A stretch of DNA of 64,000 nucleotides from the NCBI GenBank assembly GCA_023935145.1, contig CM043700.1, positions 26,134,001-26,198,000 on the forward strand, written 5' to 3'. The notes under the pieces were generated by a model that was not told the DNA's origin, did no database searches, and worked only from the letters and a program-made list of their open reading frames with translations. The stretch comes from Bretschneidera sinensis. Lineage: Eukaryota; Streptophyta; Magnoliopsida; Brassicales; Akaniaceae. Of this stretch, positions 59,641 to 64,000 are shown piece by piece. A program made the translations under genes and the position numbers. Each line of letters opens with the position of its first letter. Position 1 is the stretch's first letter.

Positions 59641-60401
59641 CCTCACTGTCTTAGGATTTAATGAATTCTGTTAGGTCAATTTTTTTATAGATATTAAACA
59701 TTCATTTCCAATATCATAGGTATGTTTATGTAATTACCCTGTAAACTCAGGTAATGAAAGTGTAATTAACCCTTTAAAAATTAGTACTGAATCATACTAT
59801 TCGATTCTCGATTCACAAAATTAGATTTAATAACTATTATTCAACGGTGTTAAAATTTTAAAATAAGTAAAAAGAAGTTTTTATCTATAGTATTAATAAA
59901 GTCAGAACTCCCATTTGATGTTCACTTCTCAAAATATCTCATAAACTCCTATTTAAATATATAAATCAAATATTTAAATAAAGTTATATATATAATTTAA
60001 TTGACTACAACTCTCTACATCTTTTTCCATGTTTTTCTCTCTCACAATCTCACTCAAACTTAATTCTTCTAGTCTCTTATTTTATTTTCTTAACTATAAG
60101 CATATAATGATCACATAAGTGTGTTTTGAGATGTTTAACAAAGAAAAGAAGAAGAAAAAGACGCAACCTTGTCTCTGGGGAGTACTAGTTCCAAACTTCT
60201 TGCAGTGAAGTAGTTAAAAAAAGAAAAGTAATTTAAAATTTATCTAGCAACTTTTTTTTCTTTAGATGTCAAGATTTGATAGGCGGTGATACTGAATCTT
60301 CAGTACCTGTACTTTTTTCTCATCAAAATAAACATTATTAATTGGAAGGAAACGATGGGGATTTATTATAGATAATTTTCTCTTGTATTTCTCCATATCT
60401 T
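59641..60401. other. AT-rich intergenic DNA
   Basis: No gene. The segment at about 59690-59775 is a MITE-like repeat ('taattaccctgtaaactcagg') related in inverse orientation to 46120-46165. Confidence 0.5.
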
Positions 60402-61900
60402 CTTAAATTTGACATCTATTTTGACATTATACTGTCGGTTTATATTTTTTCCAAGATTATATGTCCTTATAGATTCTTTGTTATTTTAATTGAAGTGAAT
60501 GTTATACAATTACGATCATACAATGAATTGATCAATCTTAAATGTAACTATTTTTTTTTATGTGTATGTGTTTGTTTTTTAAACAATTTCTAAAAAAAAG
60601 ATGTTTTGATCGTAGTATTATTATAAAACCCAAATAAATTGAAAGAAATAACTAATCCAAAAATTCGAGAAATAACCCATACTTTTAAAATTGATAAGAA
60701 TGGAATATAAAACCTATTTTCTTAAATTTGACAACTATTTTAATATTATACTGTCTTGTTATAATTTTTGAAAGATTATAAGTCTTTATAGATTCTTTGT
60801 AATTTTGGGACATTTTTTTAATTGAAGCGAATGTTATACAATTACAATGATACAATGATTTGATTAGTCTTATATGTAATTTTTTTTTCGTACGTGTTTA
60901 CTTCTTGAATAATTTCTAAAAAAAAAAATAATTTGATCTTAGTATTATTACAAAACCAAAATAAATTGAAAAAAAATAACTAATCCAAAAATTCGAGAAA
61001 TAACCCATACTTTTAAAACTGATAAGAATTGACTATAAAACATATCTTCTTAAATTTGACATCTATTTTAATATTAAACTATCATGTTATAATTTTTGCA
61101 AGATTATACGTCCTTATAGATTCTTTTCAATTTTGGAACTTTTTTTAATTGAAGCTGTCAAGGAAGTGGGTTGTTACCAACCCTTTATTGGGGTCAAAGA
61201 AAACAGTAGTTAAGTGGGCTGCTACCAACCTTTTGAGGTCAAAGAAAACAGTAGGGAAGTGGGCGGCACCTACCAACGAGCACATTTCATTTTGCCTATA
61301 AATACTCATGGCTCTCATTTTGTATAGCCATCACAAAATCAAGAGAAGTGTATTAGAGAGAGTGTGAGAGTTACTACTTAGAGAGGAAAATTTGTTCCTT
61401 CTTTGTAAGTAATATTTTTTCCGATTTTGTGAGAGAGTTGTTTCTCCTATTACAATAGAGATTAGACAATTATTATCCCATTGTAATCAGAGAGAATGTG
61501 TAGTAATCCCTATTTTACAATAGTGAAATCCTCATATACTTGCCCGTGGTTTTTTATCCCAATTTGTTTAGGGTTTTTTCACGTAAAATATTTATGTCAT
61601 GTATATCTTCATTTTTCTTATTTCGCTTTAGTTGTGTGTTAGCTTCGACCCGGTAATCTTTTTTCTAACAGAAGCGAATGTTATACAATTACGATGATAC
61701 AATGATTTGATCAATTTATATGCAATTATTATTATTATTATTTTTTCGTATGTGTTTGTTTCTTGAAAAATTTTTAAAAATAATAATTTGATCTTAATAT
61801 TACTACAAAACCCAAATAAATCGAGAGAAATAACCAATCCAAAAATTCAAGAAATAATCCACACTTTTAAAACGATAAGAATTGAATATAAAACCTTAAA
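60402..61900. repeat. Three-copy tandem repeat of about 320 bp
   Basis: Units start with CTTAAATTTGACA at 60402, 60721 and 61049. Each contains 'gaatgttatacaattac', a T-rich stretch, 'atttctaaaaaaa' and 'aataacccatacttttaaaa'. The third unit is split by the solo LTR at 61156-61670 and finishes near 61900. No coding potential. Confidence 0.88.
61156..61670 (+). mobile_element. Solo LTR 3 inside the tandem repeat
   Basis: 515 bp beginning TGTCAAGGAAGTGGG and ending TTCTAACA, flanked by GAAGC (61151-61155 and 61671-61675). A TATA-like CCTATAAATACTC near 61299 indicates plus orientation. Its upstream third carries a twofold repeat of about 50 bp ('aagtgggctgctaccaacc' and 'gtcaaagaaaacagta'). 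Confidence 0.92.
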
Positions 61901-62946
61901 ATTCCAACTTACCTCAATCTTAATTTTTTTTTTTTTTTACCTCTGAATCAAAACTTGAGGTCAACATTTTGAAATCTTAAGCTCAGAACATTGTTTTAAA
62001 TGTTTTAGTTGTGAGACATGAGCACAAAGGTCTGGGACTGGTTTCAATGTGAACTTTTGCAAAATCAAAGTTTTGAAACTAACACATTGCATCAAAAAAA
62101 AAAAAAAAAAACAAATTTCTTGGATTGGATGGGACCCCATAAATTGGAGCTGCCCATGATGATATGTCGTGGACAAAGTCACCAAATTAAGTAAAGGATG
62201 CAGTTCCCTCATCAGTGTATGCATCCATACCCTTTTCAATTTGGTCTACTTTCACTGAAATTTATGCTGTGAAATGTTTCATAAATTAAATAACCATTTG
62301 GTTTGCAATATTGTGTTGTGGGGTTGTCAAGTTGGGCATCTTCAGCTGATCACTGTATTTTATTGAGGGGTACATGCCTGCAGTTTAGATTTCGATTAAT
62401 TTGGTGCCTTTTCTTCTTCAATCTTTGTACTTTCTTTTAATCTTAAAATAAAAAAAAAAGGAGTTCTCATCACTTAATTTGGTAGGGGGAGAAGGATGTA
62501 TGGGGCAAGTGATGGAGCTTTGAGTTTTTCTATACGTTTGCCACTTTGCAGTACTGCAAATTTTGCTGGGTCTGTTGCCTGAAATGCAACCAAAAGTGAA
62601 AATGATAAGATTTTGCAGAGAAATGGAGCATTTAAAAGAAACTCTCATTTTATTTATTTATTTTATTTGAAAGATACAAAGCAAAATCTTAGAGAGATTA
62701 ATTTTATGCAGTCCAGATCCACTTCATATTTAACCGCATTCCCTTCCTTTTTGGTGTGCATATTATTCAACTTTCATGTAGGAGGATTATTCTTTGATGG
62801 ATTTTGTTGAATAATGATGATTAATTAAGAAAAGGAAAACTTGTACCAACAAGGTCAATGTCATATAACAGGGGATGTGATAAGAGAGTACTCTCAAACC
62901 AAGCTGTGATTGAGACCGAGTGATACTTATCTTCTGATCCATCTAG
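61901..62946. other. Intergenic DNA
   Basis: No gene or clear repeat supported; open frames here are short and compositionally random. Confidence 0.5.
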
Positions 62947-64000
62947 TGTTAAAAAGTATATTATGTCCGGTGAAAAAGATCGATCTAATGGTTATTTTAA
63001 GTGGTTTTAAGTTAGGTAACAAATATAATTTATATAATATCAATCTCTCAATAATTAATACTCACTCGTGAAAACTTTTTTTAATTAATAAAATGCATGT
63101 CATAATTCATTTCAGGATGTATCATATTTAGTATATATATGTCCTAAATCATATAAATTAATTTCTTGATTTATTGTAATCTTAAATTTTCTATTTCTAT
63201 TATATTTTATATTCCAAGTTTTTTTATATAGCTTTGTCTATGAAATACATAACATACAATAATATAGATTTTCTTTTCAATTTCTCTTATTTTATAGTAG
63301 TATCAGAGTTGTGGATCCTATTTTGAGAATCTTCTAAGTGCTTCCACAATTCGGCAGGTGGTCTAATGTCGCTCGTTCGGACTTCACCTAGCCATAACCC
63401 TCTTTTAATTCAATTCAATATGCTACTGTTGATTCCAGATTCCCATATTCTGTTGTCGGTTGATCAATCGGTTTTTATTCAATTTTCTCTTATTCTTAAG
63501 GTTTTTTTGGGCGTGATCTTTTTATCCGTGACATTCATTCAACTAGATTCAGACTTTATGGTGAAGGTTCTCATTTTTTATGAAGGCTCTCACTTTTTTA
63601 AATTCTAGTCTTGAATCTAGTAATCCTTTTATTTATGTATCTCTTGGTAATCCTCACTCAATTTTGTAAAAGGATGTTAGAGTCAGGCTCATACTCTTTA
63701 CTTTGTTTCGACCTATGTTTGGGTTCTTTTCTAGTTTTCTAATGAAGGGATATGCAAAGGAGGTGAACTTACATGTGATGATGAATTACCTCAACAGAGT
63801 TTTCATTAAAACTTGGTATCAAATTGTGGAGTTCTTCATCAAAGTTGTATTCTCTAATGTGTCTTTGATTTGATTTAAAAACTCAAGTCATGTCTACATT
63901 ATCATTACCATGAGTTTGAGAGGGGTTGTTAAGAATATATCAGTTTCCTAATTTTATATGTATTAGTTTTCTAATTAGTTTAGTTTTTAGATTTATTATA
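62947..64000 (+). mobile_element. Truncated Copia remnant running off the window
   Basis: A primer-site-like TAGTATCAGAGT (63298-63309) and, 620 bp later, a Copia C-terminus plus purine tract (GAGTTTGAGAGGGG at 63912-63925, compare GAGTTTGAGGGGGG in E and F) followed by TGTTAAG at 63927 suggest an element whose interior is mostly deleted. The end of the last frame reads HEFERGC and a stop, like other Copia ends. A 5' LTR might begin at TGTTAAAAAG (62947), but the part of the 3' LTR inside the window is too short to confirm this. Confidence 0.45.

Overview
This is nuclear DNA from a flowering plant, most likely a eudicot. It is AT-rich, has spliced genes with GT/AG introns, and carries six Ty1/copia LTR retrotransposons, solo LTRs, a hAT-type element, a LINE remnant, foldback repeats and decayed resistance-gene LRR exons. 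Two host genes look functional, both on the minus strand: a four-exon DeSI/PPPDE-type deSUMOylating peptidase (467..3007) and a DUF1644 zinc-finger protein (27802..28809). Most of the remainder is mobile DNA or its debris. No CRISPR array, operon, rRNA or tRNA gene is present.

Layout: 1-466, 3' flank of the PPPDE gene with a (TA)n(GA)n microsatellite. 467-3007, PPPDE gene. 3131-3560, a roughly 220-bp tandem duplication upstream of it. 6240-13299, Copia element A (TSD TTCTT). 14923-15190, a foldback MITE with arms of about 112 bp. 16611-21934, Copia element C (TSD CCAAA). 22181-26796, Copia element D on the minus strand (TSD CAAAT). 27421-27689, a tandem duplication downstream of the DUF1644 gene. 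27802-28809, DUF1644 gene, with its likely leader exon and promoter near 31035-31250. 32665-37191, Copia element E (TSD CCTTG), with one uninterrupted 1188-codon polyprotein and LTRs differing at one position. 38634-43052, LRR exons of a CC-NBS-LRR-type resistance pseudogene, cut by two solo LTRs (TSDs AGATA and AATAC). 43630-43878, another LRR remnant, carrying a 742-bp hAT-like element at 43879-44620 (8-bp TSD ACTTCAAT). 44800-45399, LINE ORF2 fragment. 46420-51168, Copia element F (sister of E, TSD TTCCC), with one nonsense codon. 51821-59159, Copia element B (same family as A), heavily mutated and flanked by two 276-bp direct copies of host exon/intron sequence. 60402-61900, a three-copy tandem repeat of about 320 bp, the third copy split by a solo LTR (TSD GAAGC). 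62947-64000, a truncated Copia remnant running off the window.

The elements do not act as a pathway; they are independent insertions of different ages. LTR divergence orders E (1/216) and F (about 3/169) as youngest, D and A as intermediate, and C as oldest. The most unusual points are: (i) the E/F family has lost the capsid (gag) region and carries a GCCAC/TTGAC-rich tandem array in its place, yet was mobile recently; (ii) element B has no 5-bp target duplication but sits between 276-bp direct repeats, and its 5' LTR lacks the first 151 bp of the 3' LTR, as expected of a hybrid made by unequal recombination; (iii) most stop codons in the dead copies are C-to-T or G-to-A changes. I did not find a convincing new functional system.
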